Positions 43,311 through 54,118 of a DNA stretch of 64,000 bases are shown here, in pieces. The position numbers and the translations under genes were made by a program. Each line of letters starts with the position of its first letter. Position 1 is the first letter of the stretch. The DNA comes from Timema cristinae (lineage: Eukaryota; Arthropoda; Insecta; Phasmatodea; Timematidae), in contig JBCFYV010000012.1 of the NCBI GenBank assembly GCA_039000515.1, forward strand, positions 2,944,005-3,008,004. The letters are read 5' to 3'. The notes beneath the pieces were generated by a model. That model was given only the letters and a program-made list of their open reading frames with translations. It made no database searches and had not been told where the DNA came from.

Positions 43311-44172
43311 CAAATAATTGACCATCTTTCATTCCTGCCTAAGTGTTTTCCGCCGCGTAGCACTTATCTTTAACTTTCCATAAAGACAAATATAATTGAT
43401 ATAAAATTATATCAATACATTTCCTTAAAAATTCTGGATTATTGCTTTATGTTCCTGGCATCGTGAGGGTAAAAATCTGTCTAGTCAAAAGTTATGTGTT
43501 TCGTTAATTAATGAGAAAAAGTACTCCACACATGCTGTTTCTGCTTCAATCCGTTATCTGCAGACTGGGACTTGCCTTGGAACTGCGTGGGGGGGGGATC
43601 CTAACCCTCGGACAAGAAACGTTCTCGACGAATGGTCGGCAGGTCGAGACTTCTCTAATAACTGTGAGTTGAGTGGGCACCTTAGACCAGGGGGAACAAA
43701 CTGTTGATCGCGAGTTACTGGGAGCTCACGGCTGCATTTTCGGTAGCTTTCACAGGCATATAGATGAACATTTTGGAAACTGCATTCTAAAAGGAAGGAC
43801 AGGTGACTGCCCAAACATTAAAGGGGGTGGGGGGGGGGGGGGATGTGCACAAAAGTGAATGTCAGTTTTCTGAGTAAGTTACACATAGAGTTTATTTCAT
43901 TTATAATTGACAAAATCTTTGTTCGAAAAATAAATGATAATGTATTGTCCATTATAATCTTTAAAGATAATTTAATTTTTAATGTATGAAAGATGTATTC
44001 ATATTTGTACAATATTGACATTATAATTATGAATCATAGTCACAAAACTAATCTCTGTGTACCACATGTATGTGATGGATATGCCTTTGGACAGGTTACA
44101 GCTTTAGTGATACTGTACAGCAATTGTTTAGTTTCACGAAACCATTTAAAGTTTTAAAAGTAGTTCTTATAC
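43311..44172. other. Intron sequence
   Basis: No gene is recognised. G-runs lie at about 43588-43596 and 43824-43842. The short frames on both strands at 43554-43858 have no domains. Confidence 0.4.
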
Positions 44173-44174
44173 TC

Positions 44175-44210
<36 letters not shown>

Positions 44211-44509
44211 TATTATATTATTATTATTATTATTATTATTATTAGCACCGCGTCTTACTACCCATTCGGGTTATACGCACTTACGCTAATGTGTAATGGT
44301 AAGGTGATTGTGAGATGAAATGGAGGACCTACAGTTTAACGTGGAATCCGAACCACGGTGGAGGCCTGGCATTCCCCACATTCACAAGATGTTTTGTCAG
44401 AGGTGAAGTAAGGGTTTTGTAATCAGATAAATCTTTGCCGGGACCGAGCATTGAAACCCGGCCGCCAGCATAGAAGTCTGACACCTTACCCCTAGACCAC
44501 CAGGTCACC
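44173..44509 (-). mobile_element. SINE family A, full length, with (TTA)n tail
   Basis: An inverted copy: (TTA)n tail at 44173-44243, terminal block from 44244, tRNA-like head ending ggtcacc at 44509. Very similar to 6882-7147. Confidence 0.88.
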
Positions 44510-44772
44510 TTCTTATACTCAATGAGCTTGCCGGTCACTGCCTTATACTGTTCGACGGCCAAAATGGACAACGAAACAATAATAATAGTAATAAACGTAC
44601 TGACGATCATATGGTATATGGAGTAAGACTCACCATATACCTCAATTTCCAAGGCTCTTATCTCATCTGCGTAATTTTCAACACACAATTTTCACTGGGG
44701 TTTCCCCAAAATATTTTCACGCAAAGGTTAAACAACCATAATATTAACACGTACTAACAAAACAAAACACTA

Positions 44773-45003
44773 TGGTGGACACGTGGATAAGGGGAGTCAG
44801 ACTTGTCCTTTCTGATCAGTTCGTAAAGGGGAGGTTGGGATTCAAATCACAGCAGGGTGTACTGAAATGTTTTTACCTAAATGGTTTATCTCACTCCTTC
44901 CATTAAAATGCGGATACATTTCCTCCTCCCCATACCTTCCTCACGCCTATACTCAATTAGTTTAAATGTGACTAGCAAAAACGGGTAGTAAGACGTTGAG
45001 CAC
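44773..45003 (+). mobile_element. SINE family B, full length
   Basis: The head includes ggtggacacgtggataag, with B box gggattcaaatcac near 44838. The body is 'ttaaaatgcggatacattt' and the terminal block aacgggtagtaagacgttg. Confidence 0.7.
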
Positions 45004-45121
45004 GTAAATAATTTCAATTTCAATTTCCTTTATTATAGTGCTGGCCAACAGTCGTGAACCTTTAACATGTCAGCACCGGAAAGTATACAACTACCTTCCT
45101 TACAAATACATATAATTACAA

Positions 45122-45395
45122 TGACCTCGGTGGTATTGGGGTAAAGTGCTCGTCTCAAGACCTGATGTTCTTGGGTTCAAACCCAATTGGGGTCGATGGA
45201 GATAAGCCTCCGTAGCACAATTTCCTACTGAGGGTCCCATGTTGATTGTGGAAATAAAAGAGTCCTGGAAGGTATATAAAAATAACTTTCCTGGAAAAAA
45301 TGATAGGCCCTTTTGTTCTCGCTCAGAGAAATTAACGTGTTCTGATATAATCAGTCGGTTCAGAGAGTGTACGTAAAATATCTCAAATAATAGTA
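45122..45395 (+). mobile_element. SINE with family D 3' end and a different head
   Basis: It has a tRNA-like head (gacctcggtggtattgggg; B box gggttcaaacccaat near 45174) and a distinct middle. The 3' end (gttctgatataatcagtcgg, ttcagagagtgtacg) is shared with family D. It suggests 3' end sharing between SINE families. Confidence 0.6.
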
Positions 45396-45784
45396 ATAAT
45401 ACTAAACGTTCAATGTTTGACTCAATGTGAGCGTACATTAACATCTGTGTTTGTTCTTCCTGCGGGTGGCAATCATGGACTGTCGTTACACTCAACAACA
45501 ACTACCATCTTAAAATAGCACGTACAGCGTACTTCTTGTTCCGCTTGGATCAGTTCACTCTCCAGGTTAAGTTTGTGTTCTAGCCGGCGAGTCTTGGTGC
45601 TCACGTGGTGGTCGGTCTCGTTCCCTTTTAGGGTTATTTTGCACCCGTGCAACATCAAGAAACAATGTGCCACATTTTGGAGAGCAGTGCTCGGTTGATC
45701 TGACGGGAGTGATTTAATGGCACCATTATCAAATGGGATTATATTGAAGAAATGCTTATCCGAGGTAGTTATACAAAAATCACA

Positions 45785-46000
45785 CGCTGTTACTATCCGT
45801 CCGGGCTTGACACACCTTAATTGGGCTGATGGAGGTGAAACGAGGAAGGTATAATTTAGAAGTGTACCCATACTTACGTGAAAGGGAGTAGGGACGTCAT
45901 TAAATCAAAACCACTTCCATTTCAGTCAGCCAGGGTCCAAGCCCCGATCTCTCCACCTTCAGCAAACAAGATTATACAGCATTGACTACTTTGTCAGCGT
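45785..46000 (-). mobile_element. SINE family B, diverged
   Basis: The inverted terminal block (ttactatccgtccgggct), the body (atacttacgtgaaaggg) and an inverted B box (cagggtccaagcccc). The head end is uncertain. Confidence 0.55.
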
Positions 46001-46209
46001 GCTCACCAATAAGGGTGTGTTAGTCCCGAGAAATAGTTTTTCATTCACCATTCCACGATTTTGTTCTGGTTTTCCTTTATCTACGAGGTCAGAATTCAAA
46101 CCCCTGCTTAGTGTACCGCAGAAAGGGGGATGGGGGAGCGGGAGACGTGGTGCAAAGGGAGGCCGTCACGAAACCAATGTACAGGTCTTCCTTGTGTTCA
46201 TCTTCCCAG

Positions 46210-46493
46210 GTGCCCAAACATCTAACGGCGACGTTCAAGATCGCGTTCCTCGTGGTCGGTCTCATCTTCCTGGTCGTCTCGGGCATCGTCCTCATCGAGT
46301 TAGAGCTGGCGAGTTCGCTGATCAGCCCTTACAAGGGCCTGCCTGTCAAGTGGCAGGTCCGACCCATAGTCACCAGGGTGAGCTTCGTGTCCCTGGGCCT
46401 CTGCGAAGACTCACCCCGCTGTGGGTGCGCCGTCGAATCCATGGCCAGGTTCAACCCTGACATCGTGTGCAACGTTTACAACATATTAGATAA
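46210..46493 (+). CDS. Unrecognised membrane protein, transmembrane exon
   Basis: A strong acceptor (pyrimidine tract tcttccttgtgttcatcttcccag) ends at 46209, phase 0. The donor ATAA|GTAAGA is at 46494, phase 2. It encodes VPKHLTATFKIAFLVVGLIF followed by LVVSGIVLIELEL, a single hydrophobic segment preceded by basic residues. A likely extracellular part with a Cys cluster (GLCEDSPRCGC) and NPDIVCNVYNILD follows. The positive-inside rule predicts a type II topology (N-terminus cytoplasmic). An in-frame ATG at 46177 could in principle start a shorter product, but the acceptor is the better reading. No known family was recognised. Confidence 0.72.
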
Positions 46494-46542
46494 GTAAGAA
46501 GATTATTTAACCCGGGTTCATGATTTACTGTATCGTTTCTAA

Positions 46543-46660
46543 CCCATGTCCGACTACCCGTGTGGGCTATCTGCACCATATTAATAGGGCTATTGTATCA
46601 GGGATAAGGAAGGTGGAATTTTATAGGAAATATACCCGCATTTGTCTTTATAAATCTGCT
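46543..46660 (-). mobile_element. SINE family B, 3' part
   Basis: The inverted tail (cgactacccgtgtgggct) and body (cccgcatttgtc). It abuts a + strand copy at 46662, forming a back-to-back pair in the intron. Confidence 0.6.
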
Positions 46661-46661
46661 A

Positions 46662-46905
46662 CAACCCACCACGGGGTCTAAGACGTCACTCTCAAAATAT
46701 GCTATTAGACTACCGATAACGAGAAGATTGTGGTTCAATCCCAGTCAGGTGTATTGCGGGTGGTTTTTCTTATTTGGTTTTCCACTCTCTCCTTCTCCAC
46801 GAAAATTCTAGTACACGTCTTCTAAATTCAACCTTCCTCATCCCTAACTCATGAGCGTAATTAATGCATAGGCGTATAACCCGAACGGGTGGTAAGACAT
46901 GGTAA
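46662..46905 (+). mobile_element. SINE family B, full length
   Basis: The head is acccaccacggggtctaaga with B box gtggttcaatcccag near 46732. The body has 'ccttcctcatccctaactca' and the terminal block ataacccgaacgggtggtaa. Confidence 0.75.
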
Positions 46906-47266
46906 TAAAACACAGTTATGAAGATATAGCAGCAGCCGAAATGAAATACAAGCCTCATTCATGAGAAACATCAGTCAAAGCTCAAGTCAGATATTTAGAA
47001 AACTCGTATCCGAAACGAACCTCCGAAATGAAGTTTATACATTAATCATTACTAGTGAGTGAAAGATTGTTTTCATTAAATTAATATCCGGAATTCAAGC
47101 TAATATCTGTTGATTTCATATTTCGTATCAGTGTAAACTTAAATTTCTAGATAACTAAATAAAAGTAGTCATATTTGCTTATTTTGAAATACATTGCTTT
47201 GTGAGTAGATAATATAAACTGATATTAATCTCGTTCATCACAAGTATTTCCTATTTTTGTCTCCAG

Positions 47267-47540
47267 CAATGAAACGTCTCCAGATGACTTTACAGTAAAC
47301 AATGAAATCCTCTCCCGATATCCGAACGTCAGACTCCACAACATGAATGGATATAGGTATTTTAACAAATCCCCACTCCTTAGCTTATGGCAGCACAGGC
47401 GTGAGGTATCTCAGGAAGTTCTGCTCCTCGCCGCCAGAGTGCTTGATCTGTGGGATAACAGCGGGGCTAGTTTTGACACCAGCTTCTTTACCTTGAGAAA
47501 AGGATCTTTGGCTGACATTATGGAACAGAACGATAAGAAG
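47267..47540 (+). CDS. Unrecognised membrane protein, third exon
   Basis: Acceptor ctatttttgtctccag ends at 47266 (its first base completes the split codon, phase 2); donor AAG|GTAAAC at 47541 (phase 0). It encodes 91 residues beginning NETSPDDFTVNNEILSRYPN, with an N-glycosylation sequon at NET. Later it reads LWQHRREVSQEVLLLAARV and ends ADIMEQNDKK. If not spliced, the frame stops at TGA two codons later. Rich in Asn and Ser, it fits an extracellular stretch. No family was recognised. Confidence 0.72.
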
Positions 47541-47566
47541 GTAAACTGATTGGAAAACAAATAGGT

Positions 47567-48016
47567 CAGTGGCGTAGCTGGGGTCACCTTGAGAGGAGAT
47601 ATAGTGCAGTGAACACTTTTGTTTTACTTTTTGATTATTTTCAATAAATTCAGTATTTTAACAGAATTTGGTACACATTTTCGAAATTACATGGTATATT
47701 TTTATACTTATTTCCGGTACGTTTGTAACATTATGATACAGTACATCTTAACAATTTTCATATAGTATTTTGACATATACCATTTAAATAAAATATTAAT
47801 TTTCATGTTGTTTTATTAAAGATATTAAACCATTTTAGAGAAGTTAAGTAAAAATGTGTTTAACTCCTCCACAGGAGATAAAACATACCATTTTTAACTA
47901 ATTATTATATACCGATGCCGTACAATCAAAACTTATATGTGTATTTCTCTTTACCGAATTTTGATTTCATCTCCCTCCTCTCCCTCCCCAGATAAAAATT
48001 CCTGGCTACGCCCCTG
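47567..48016. mobile_element. hAT-like MITE in the last intron
   Basis: Ends CAGTGGCGTAGCTGGGG and the inverse of CAGGGGCGTAGCCAGG. The flanking octamers aaataggt and atatagac agree at 5 of 8 positions, so a target duplication is only possible. It begins 26 bases after the exon donor. Confidence 0.68.
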
Positions 48017-48493
48017 ATATAGACTGATTTCTTCTATAGTGTGCATTACATTTTAAGCCTATTACACATCCAATCTCCAGGATAGCTTATGCTATTCTTA
48101 ATAAGGGCACCCTCTTCTTGATGGCAAACTTTCTAACATTGCTTGCTGCCTTTCTGATGGGAATTGCAGATGAAGCTTCAATATCACTCAAACAATCCTC
48201 CATTATATTTGAATGTTCTGTTGCCACTCTTTTAAAAATTATTGTTAAAAACTACTTTATTTGTTTGAGTAAACCTGGATACATGTCTCCAACCATTTAT
48301 CTTGATCACAGAACTGCAACATTTCACGTTAAACATCGTCGAAAATAAGCTAATGCTACATTTTCATGAATGTTTTAAAATGTAAATACTTAAAATTTAA
48401 GGTTTTAAACCATATAGAGACATAGTGACATTCTCACTTGAATTTTTGGAGCCATATTTTTTAATAACAAACTATTTGTTAAATTATTCCTAA
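48017..48493. other. Intron sequence
   Basis: No assigned repeat. A 76-residue frame at 48118-48348 has no domain support. Confidence 0.4.
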
Positions 48494-49440
48494 CCTTGAG
48501 CACCCGCAACACGTCTCAGAGCCCCGGTAAGTGGGCCTCAAACACCTCGTACCTTAGCACCCGCAACAGGTCTCAGAGCCCCGGTAAGTGGGCCTCAAAC
48601 ACCTAGTCACCCGCAACACGTCTCAGAGCCCCGGTAAGTGGGCCTCAAACACCTCGTACCTTGAGCACCCGCAACACGTCTCAGAGCCCCGGTAAGTGGG
48701 CCTCAAACACCCCGTACTGTCACCCGCAACACGTCTCAGAGCCCCGGTAAGTGGGCCTCAAACACCTAAGTCACCCGCAACACGTCTCAGAGCCCCGGTA
48801 AGTGGGCCTCAAACACCTCGTCTACACCCGCAACAGGTCTCAGAGCCCCGGTAAGTGGGCCTCAAACACCTCGTACCTTGAGCACCCGCAACACGTCTCA
48901 GAGCCCCGGTAAGTGGGCCTCAAACACCTCGTCACCCGCAACAGGTCTCAGAGCCCCGGTAAGTGGGCCTCAAACACCTCGTACCTTGAGCACCGCAACA
49001 CGTCTCAGAGCCCCGGTAAGTGGGCCTCAAACACCTCGTACCTTGAGCACCCGCAACACGTCTCAGAGCCCCGGTAAGTGGGCCTCAAACACCTCGTCAC
49101 CCGCAACAGGTCTCAGAGCCCCGGTAAGTGGGCCTCAAACACCTCGTACCTTGAGCACCCGCAACACGTCTCAGAGCCCCGGTAAGTGGGCCTCAAACAC
49201 CTCGTACCTTGAGCACCCGCAACACGTCTCACAGCCCGGTAAGTGGGCCTCAAACACCTCGTACCTTGAGCACCCGCAACACGTCTCACAGCCCCGGTAA
49301 GTGGGCCTCAAACACCTCGTACCTTGAGCACCCGCAACACGTCTCACAGCCCCGGTAAGTGGGCCTCAAACACCTCGTACCTTGAGCACCCGCAACACGT
49401 CTCACAGCCCCGGTAAGTGGGCCTCAAACACCTCGTACCC
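48494..49440 (+). repeat. Intronic minisatellite with 17 donor-like sites
   Basis: Seventeen copies of a unit whose full form is 58 bp: cacccgcaacacgtctcaga then gccccggtaagtgggcctca then aacacctcgtaccttgag. Shorter forms lack the accttgag end. The last four units are the most regular, exactly 58 bp apart (49271, 49329, 49387). Every unit carries CCCGGTAAGT, a strong 5' splice-site match, seven bases downstream of an acceptor-like TCTCAG (later units TCTCACAG). The array lies in the sense orientation in the last intron of the membrane-protein gene. It is much less AT-rich than its surroundings. Confidence 0.92.
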
Positions 49441-49531
49441 TTGTTTAAAATATCGAACAAAAAATTAGCCTGCTTTGGGTAAGCTGTTTTGGTGCAAACA
49501 TTTTTTAGACCTCAGCTCAATTTTTTTCCAG

Positions 49532-49915
49532 ATTATGGTGGATACAAAAGGACGTGTCCTCAGCGTGAGGCGACCTTGCCATGCCTTCCTGAACGATCTG
49601 ATGATGATCCTGAATGCCAACAAAGACAAGGTCAGGAAGATGAGAGCCCGTGACGCGATAGCGGCAGCCCTGGATGACTTCTGCGTGGGGGACCCTACCG
49701 AATGTCCTGGTGTGACCATCCCGCCAGAGAGGCTCTTCTGCCCCTCCTCTACGCCGGGCAGATTGCCTCCGGACAACCACCGCCTGTTTTTAGACCTGGA
49801 GGAGCTCGAGGCGGACAGGTGCGTGTGGGCGAACTACAAGCGGGGGTTCCCCGAGCGTTACCTACGACATTTTTGTCCAAGTTACAACTTTAGGACACGA
49901 ATGGACATCGAATGA
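49532..49915 (+). CDS. Unrecognised membrane protein, terminal exon
   Basis: Acceptor caatttttttccag ends at 49531 (phase 0), matching the donor at 47541. It encodes 127 residues to TGA at 49913-49915: IMVDTKGRVLSVRRPCHAFL, a helical charged stretch (NANKDKVRKMRARDAIAAAL), Cys-containing segments (DDFCVGDPTECPG; RLFCPSSTPG) and an end near RYLRHFCPSYNFRTRMDIE. With its partners it gives at least 377 residues with one membrane segment and a Cys-bearing outer region. No similarity to a known family was recognised. Confidence 0.75.
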   Translation: MMVDTKGRVLSVRRPCHAFLNDLMMILNANKDKVRKMRARDAIAAALDDFCVGDPTECPGVTIPPERLFCPSSTPGRLPPDNHRLFLDLEELEADRCVWANYKRGFPERYLRHFCPSYNFRTRMDIE

Positions 49916-50184
49916 GACACATCAGTGTGTATATATTTCTGTAATATTGACGAGGAAAAAAATCCTATGAAAAATATTGATGTTAATTTAAAAAAAACTC
50001 CCGGTAATAAGACGCAGCATAAAAATCAACAAAATGCTGATTTTTAAAAATAATTATGTTAACAGTTGTTTTTTTCAAATCAAGACTAAAGTGTATTTGT
50101 AAAAAATAATCTATAACTTCAATATAAAACCAACAAATTGTGCTCATATAATTCATGAATATACAGAAAAAATGTTATTTGTAA

Positions 50185-50267
50185 AATAAACATACTATTT
50201 GTACTTATCAAATCAATGATTATAACAACCCTAATTTGTCGTGATTCTGTTTGTATATGTAAATAAA
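50185..50267 (+). promoter_or_regulatory. Candidate poly(A) signals
   Basis: AATAAA occurs at 50185-50190 and 50262-50267, 270-350 bases after the stop of the membrane-protein gene. Either could end its transcript. Confidence 0.35.
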
Positions 50268-50579
50268 AATATATTCATCAGTGCTTCGGAAATTGGTACA
50301 AAATATCTATGTTTGAAAATCCCCGATCAACAAACATCATCTAACATAGTTTTGAGAATATCGATGTTTGATGTTCATCCCTACTTTGGGGTCGTTTTGG
50401 TAGAATGATGGATATCGAGACGATTGACGTAATTAGTCCTTGTACATCTTGATTAAGTTATGGCAGTTTATGGTAAACACGTGCTTCAAAGCCTAGGCTA
50501 CTCCCCCATACACTTTAAGAGTTTTATTTCGTCAAAGATTGACCTTACAGTAACATAAAGATGTGTACCACGAAGTCTA

Positions 50580-50720
50580 TACAGTACCAAAAGGATGGTA
50601 TAGTTTAGATTAAATGCACCCAAATTTACATGAAGAGAGAGTGGGGAAGTTATTTAGGAAAAATCACCCACAGTACTTTCCACTGGGGTTCGAAACCCAA
50701 CCTCTCTGTCACTGAAGAAC
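50580..50720 (-). mobile_element. SINE family B, decayed
   Basis: The body block caaatttacatgaagagag, an inverted T-rich stretch and an inverted B box (ggttcgaaaccc). The terminal block is not recognisable. Confidence 0.5.
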
Positions 50721-51066
50721 CAAATTAAAAAAAGCAACGAACGGTCGGTCATTGTGTTTGGGTCTTTTATATCCAAAGTATCGTCGTATCTAGTAATGAG
50801 ACGGTAATAGTAATTCAACAAAGTAAGCCTGTACTTAAGGCCTGAACCCTGTATTGACTGCTCTATAAAATAACTTCAAAAGACGTGCACAGATGGAAAC
50901 AGCAGAGCAATGGCGTCGATAGAATGGCAGCATTCTATAGGTTGGCATGAGAGGAGCTTTAAATAAGCAAGATGATATTAAAATTAGGTTATTATTTTTA
51001 TCACAAACTTAAAGTTGTTATCATTGTAACAAACACACGTCTCATTTCACGAATTCATTCGTCAAT
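50721..51066. other. Spacer
   Basis: No gene or repeat is recognised. Confidence 0.4.
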
Positions 51067-51300
51067 GGGCTGACACCTTAGCTCAGCATCATGTCTGCCT
51101 ACTGAGGTGGGGGTGCCGGGTTTGATTCTCAACATTAGCCAAGAATTTATAGCAGGTGAAATAAGGGTTTCCACTTTCAAAGTGATGAATTAATGGCTGG
51201 GGGCTGGGTGTTGTGTCTTTTCTATACTCAAGTTAGTTTATAAGTCATGTGTTGATATAATCAGTCTGTTCAGAAAGTTCACGTTAAATACCTAATTTTA
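51067..51300 (+). mobile_element. SINE family D, full length
   Basis: A tRNA-like head (gctgacaccttagctcagc; B box cgggtttgattctc near 51119). The body is aaagtgatgaattaatggct then ggggctgggtgttgtgtc, and the 3' end gttgatataatcagtctg then ttcagaaagttcacg. This intact copy is the reference that shows where the 45-bp satellite at 3254 arose. Confidence 0.72.
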
Positions 51301-51781
51301 AAAAAGTATACATTTATAAAAATTTTGTTTTACCCGTTTATTAACCAGAATATACCAAAGTTTGAAGAAGCACAAATATTTCGATGGTTTCAATCTGATG
51401 AATATAGGCCTAAGGGTCCCAGGAATCTATTTCTTCCTTAAGAGTTGAGCTCTGCCGGACTCCGCGGCGAGATGTCCAGTATTAGAACGAAGACATATAT
51501 TTAAGGATCATCGTGATGAGAAGATGGACCACAGCTACCACACACATGACCTTGATCACCTCCTGGAGCCCTAGACATACACACCAACTAATGAGGGGGG
51601 ATTGTGCTTATACAGCCCAATGTTCATACAAAGAACCTTTTTGATAGCTATTTCACGTATTCATCCATCAAGTCATGTGATCCCCAGCTGTCACTTTTGA
51701 TAATATTATCAATAATATAGCAAAACATTACCATTGTTGATAGCAAAAAAGTTTGTTTTGTATTTTTTTTTTAAAGGATCT
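51301..51781. other. Spacer
   Basis: No gene is recognised. Contains a poly-T stretch at about 51762-51773. Confidence 0.4.
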
Positions 51782-52050
51782 CCATGATGTGAGCCCGTAA
51801 GCGAGCTATGCCGACCGAGCGGCCGCCCCCGTTAGCGATTATAGTGCCAATATTTATGGATAGAGGGTGTCATGTGGTCAGCACAACAAGCCCTCCGGAT
51901 AACTCATAAACTCAAGTAGATCCTCATTTGACCACATGAGACTGAGTTTGACCCCATCTCAGACCAACTGCTTTACAGATAAAACTGTGCAAGCTCCAGG
52001 GATCGAACCTGTGACCTCTGGATCTGTAGCCAGGAACTCTGACCATTAGA
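51782..52050 (-). mobile_element. SINE family C, inverted
   Basis: It contains agagggtgtcatgtggtcag and an inverted B box (agggatcgaacctg) with 'gacctctggatctgtagcca', as in the C copies inside the hAT composites. Confidence 0.6.
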
Positions 52051-52744
52051 TAGAAAATAAACAAAGTTTGTATTCAAGTAACCAATAACTGCAACAAAAA
52101 GTAACCGGAACAATTTGTGAAAAGTAATAGTGGCAGCTATAGAAGATCTTACTATTTCATTTTGTCAGCCATTTTGACTTCAAGATAAAATTGTATTATT
52201 ATAGTCAAGGTCCGTCTATTTTTAAAGCTGTTTTTGAAACATTGCCTGTTGTAGCGATTATAAATTATTTATTTTTAACATTTGCTACATATTTTCTAAG
52301 GATGCGGTTATAGGCCGCACTGCAAACTGAATTTATCCTATAAAATATGATACTCGCTTTAAACAAGAGTGTTACTAAGAATTCACGAGAAAACTTTAAT
52401 TTCGTATATATACCTGTATCATTTTATTTCGTGAACTCATAAATATGTATATTAATGAATTATTAGAGCTTGAAACAAATGTTGACGTTTTTAAAGTGTA
52501 TTTTTCAAACATTTTTTGAAAAAAAAAAAAAAAACGGGTTCATGAATAGTCGGTGTCCCTATACACAGAAGACTATATACAATTTTCTCTGTTCATGTTT
52601 ACAACACTTGTTTGTCTTCAACAAATTTTCTTTTTTTTTATACTGTGATTGTGTATGTTAATTGCTCAATGGAATTAGAAACTCGTAAGTTAATTACCAC
52701 ACTTACAAAAGTAAGCCCCGTTCTAATGTTATCTTCCCATCTCC
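52051..52744. other. Spacer
   Basis: AT-rich, with an A-run near 52520-52534. No gene is recognised. Confidence 0.4.
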
Positions 52745-53850
52745 GTCTAAATCTTCCCAATGGTTTCTTTCCATTTAATTTGGCAGTCAGTAGGTACCCT
52801 GAACAAGGTTATAAAATCTCCCGTTCGCGCTGCGTGTCCTGTCCACCGTAATCTACGAGATTTGATTATCCTAGCTGTATCTTGTGTGTACAGGGTACTC
52901 ATAATTATGTAACCTACTCCACTTTCCAGTAGCTTCATTCCTTTTAGGACCAAATATATTCCTAAGCACCCTTTTTTTCGAACACCCTACCTTTTTGTTC
53001 ATCATGTAAGGTAAGAGATCACGTTTCACACCCATAGAGAAAAATCGGTAAAATTATTGTTTTGTATATTCTTACGTTACATTCCTGGAAAGCAGGCGAG
53101 ATGTCAACAACTTACTGACCGAGTATTAGCATGCATTTCCCGGCTGTATTATTTTTTAATGTCCATTACAATACAGTTTGGTTATTGCTAGTTAAAACTG
53201 TCCCTACATATCTAAACACATTAGCCCTGTCAAATAATGTGTTGTTCACCGTGATCTCTAAAGTATCATCCTCAAACTGTGTTCTCTGTCTGATCATACT
53301 CATATAGTTAATCTTTTCAGCGTTAATTTCTAAATCTATTTCCTTACTAGCCTCTAATAACATGTCTGCAGTTCTTACAACAACTTCCTTACTATTGCCC
53401 AACATAGCTAAATCATCTGCATATCCTATTAGCTACACAGTATTGTTTAATATCAACCCTTCCCTACTCTCTTGCATTACCCTAATACTATAAGGCTATA
53501 TTAAAAAGTATTGTGGAAAGTGCATCTCCTTGTTTCAACCAATTATGTATTTAGAAAGTATCTGATAAGTGACATCCAACCTGTACCTTACTATGCGTTT
53601 CAGACCTCAATTAGCTTGACAAGATTTTTGGGTATTCCAAATTTAACTAAGATTTCATATAATTTATTACTTTTTACTAAGTCATAGGCCTTTTTAAAAT
53701 CTATTTATAATTGATAAACTGTCATGTGTATTCCCACTTGTTTTTATAACATTTACTGATTAGTAAACATCTGATCTGTTGATCTATTTTGTTGAAATCT
53801 ACACTGATGATCCCCAATTATTTCCTCTGCAGATGGGGTCAATCTCATTA
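52745..53850 (-). pseudogene. Decayed LINE reverse transcriptase
   Basis: On the - strand, several RT blocks appear in order but in shifting frames with stops. They are CRFQQNRSTDQMF, DFKKAYDLVKSNKLYEIL, GDALSTILFN, and LI-GYADDLAMLGNSKE leading into an open 79-residue stretch (53166-53405). A C-terminal IKSRRLRWTGHAART follows near 52830-52880. YADD is the RT catalytic motif. It is the 3' part of a non-LTR element; the clade is uncertain (jockey- or RTE-like). Confidence 0.8.
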
Positions 53851-53974
53851 AAATTATGTTATATATAATTTTATTCTATTATGATTAAAAATAAAGGGGA
53901 ATTATTACATTTATGAGTCTCTCATTGAAAGATATTTCCTAAATTCTTATCTGAAGCAGTGGATCTGTAACGAG

Positions 53975-54118
53975 GTTAAGTCAACTTTGTGAGAACAAAT
54001 GAGTAGCTACTTTGCTGAGAAAATTAGCGGCTCCGGTCTAGAAAATTGATATGAACGGCCGGAGAATTCGTTGTGATGAGCACATGACACCCTCTATCCG
54101 TGGAAGTTGGCAGTTTTC
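53975..54118 (+). mobile_element. SINE family C, partial
   Basis: It shares 'ggctccggtctagaaaa', 'ggccggagaattcg' and gagcacatgacaccctctat with the C body. The tRNA-like head is missing. Confidence 0.55.

Noticed and set aside
46111..46209. N-terminal extension of the transmembrane exon from a non-ATG or the ATG at 46177
   Set aside because: A long pyrimidine tract ending in cag directly precedes the conserved-looking part, and phase 0 matches the donor at 41853; the upstream residues look like translated intron.
48494..49440. The 140-residue frame (48878-49300) over the intronic minisatellite as a coding repeat
   Set aside because: Indels between units break the frame repeatedly; the sequence lies between a matched donor and acceptor.
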